From contig QIGM01000560.1 in the NCBI GenBank assembly GCA_003230795.1, positions 1-5,686 of the forward strand: a stretch of 5,686 nt of DNA. Direction: 5' to 3'. Under the pieces are notes generated by a model. The model saw only the letters and a program-made list of their open reading frames with translations, did not search any database and was not told the origin of the DNA. This stretch comes from a bacterium. GTDB taxonomy: Bacteria > Bdellovibrionota_C > UBA2361 > SZUA-149. This document shows positions 4,883 through 5,686 of this stretch, piece by piece; the first letter of the stretch is position 1, and each line of letters opens with the position of its first letter. A program made the translations under genes and the position numbers.

Positions 4883-5686
4883 TTAGCGAGCCTCCCGTGC
4901 TAGTGGATACGATGAAATTTTTCGCCGAAGCAAATCGAGAGCAAGTGCAGTGGCGTAAACGCGAACAGCATTTCGCTCAAGAGGAATATGATAATGAAAG
5001 GCTTGCACCTCGCCTTGCGTGGCGAGCCCAATCCAAACGGTTCCAACCGGTTTCTCTTCGCTGCCACCGTCAGGTCCTGCAATTCCGGTGATTGATAATG
5101 CGATGTCAGCCCCGATTCGATTCTTCGCCCCGTAGGCCATTGCTTTAGCGACCTCTTCACTCACGGCTCCACGCGCTTGAAGTAAGGAGGGTTTTACGCC
5201 TAAGAAGACCTCTTTCGCGGAATTGCTGTAGGTTACAAGCGAGCTTAAGAGGAACTCCGATGCGCCGGCTACCGAGACAAGCTTTTCTGCGAGCATTCCA
5301 CCTGTGCATGATTCGGCGAGGGAAAGCTTTAGACCTTCGTTCTTTAATAGTGCTGCGACAGCATCGGCGAGGTGAACGTTTGCTTCGTGAGAAAAGACGA
5401 ATTCAGCACCGATCGCATCTTCAATTTGCTGTGTGGCTTGGTTTAATTTCTCTTTAGCGTTGGCGTCTAAGGCACAATCCGGTTCTAAGCTTAGGGTCAG
5501 TAGTAGTTCTGGAAATGTCGGGCGATAGGCAACAGAGACTCCGTCTGGAAGTTTCAAACCGTCAATGAGGGTGCCGATAAAGGATTCCGAGAGTCCAAAG
5601 CAGCGAAGATATCTACTCTCAGCTTTTTGAAGTTTAAATCGATTGAGCAGTAGCGGCTTCACTTCGTTTTGAAATACGTGTCGTAA
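4883..5686 (-). CDS. cinA: CinA: C-terminal NMN amidase domain and preceding linker (5' partial)
   Basis: The frame is open to the window edge, giving 267 visible residues; a GTG at 5662-5660 is not the likely start because the residues before it (FQNEVKPLLL) continue the CinA alignment. Residues 21-45 (AESRYLRCFGLSESFIGTL) match the segment linking the N-terminal MoeA/MogA-like domain to the rest, so this is a full-type CinA rather than a lone PncC. The C-terminal domain carries AESCTGG (124-130), TYSNSAK (152-158), GIAGPDGG (201-208) and KPVGTVWIGL (212-221), the conserved active-site blocks. In the family this domain hydrolyses nicotinamide mononucleotide to nicotinate mononucleotide and ammonia in NAD salvage, in the cytoplasm; the N-terminal domain, mostly outside, is an ADP-ribose pyrophosphatase in characterised members. 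The usual GDR before the last helix is replaced by LER. It is separated from the response regulator by 233 bases and no clear terminator follows. Confidence 0.93.
   Translation of the reverse strand, partial: LRHVFQNEVKPLLLNRFKLQKAESRYLRCFGLSESFIGTLIDGLKLPDGVSVAYRPTFPELLLTLSLEPDCALDANAKEKLNQATQQIEDAIGAEFVFSHEANVHLADAVAALLKNEGLKLSLAESCTGGMLAEKLVSVAGASEFLLSSLVTYSNSAKEVFLGVKPSLLQARGAVSEEVAKAMAYGAKNRIGADIALSITGIAGPDGGSEEKPVGTVWIGLATQGEVQAFHYHIPLERNAVRVYATALALDLLRRKISSYPLAREAR

Noticed and set aside
4861..5091. A + strand gene opposite the end of cinA
   Set aside because: The translation is arginine- and glutamine-rich with no recognisable motif, and it is antisense to the strongly supported CinA active-site region.
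5660..5662. GTG as the start of a short CinA/PncC protein
   Set aside because: The linker segment of full-length CinA extends upstream of it to the window edge in an open frame.

Overview
The window looks like an ordinary chromosomal segment of a Gram-negative bacterium with balanced base composition. A prepilin with a type III-like leader and an N-terminal helix resembling deltaproteobacterial PilA, a full-type CinA, PrmA and an MnmC-type FAD domain together suggest a proteobacterial or Bdellovibrio/Myxococcus-like lineage. That placement is inference, because no taxon-specific marker is present. I saw no mobile element, CRISPR array, rRNA or tRNA, and no defence or biosynthetic cluster.

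Layout. On the + strand, the window opens inside a gene for the FAD-oxidoreductase half of the tRNA wobble-uridine enzyme MnmC (1-1188). A 94-base gap follows, then a complete gene of the uncharacterised TIGR03032/DUF4915 family (1283-2359), closed by a compact intrinsic terminator that contains its stop codon. The rest is on the - strand and converges on that terminator. In transcription order it holds cinA (5' end outside the window, ending at 4883), a 233-base leader region (4882-4650), a single-domain response regulator (4649-4227), prmA (4227-3340), a prepilin (3311-2877) and a small single-pass membrane protein (2824-2372). Response regulator and prmA overlap by one base (TAATG). The later gaps are 28 and 52 bases, so these four genes probably form one operon joining a signalling receiver, L11 methylation and a pilus/pseudopilus component.

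The most unusual part is the leader between cinA and the response regulator. It has a 23-codon ORF directly after the cinA stop, a possible sigma70-type promoter, an 11-codon mini-ORF, and a foldable 88-base segment bounded by GGGGATAGT and ACTATCCCC. The same GGGGATAGT block recurs just upstream of the prepilin, where it also sits as a Shine-Dalgarno and spacer in front of a mini-ORF, one of 6 codons that overlaps the prepilin start. This suggests a testable RNA-level link between the leader and prepilin translation. All individual protein calls other than the TIGR03032 and small membrane proteins are well-known families.
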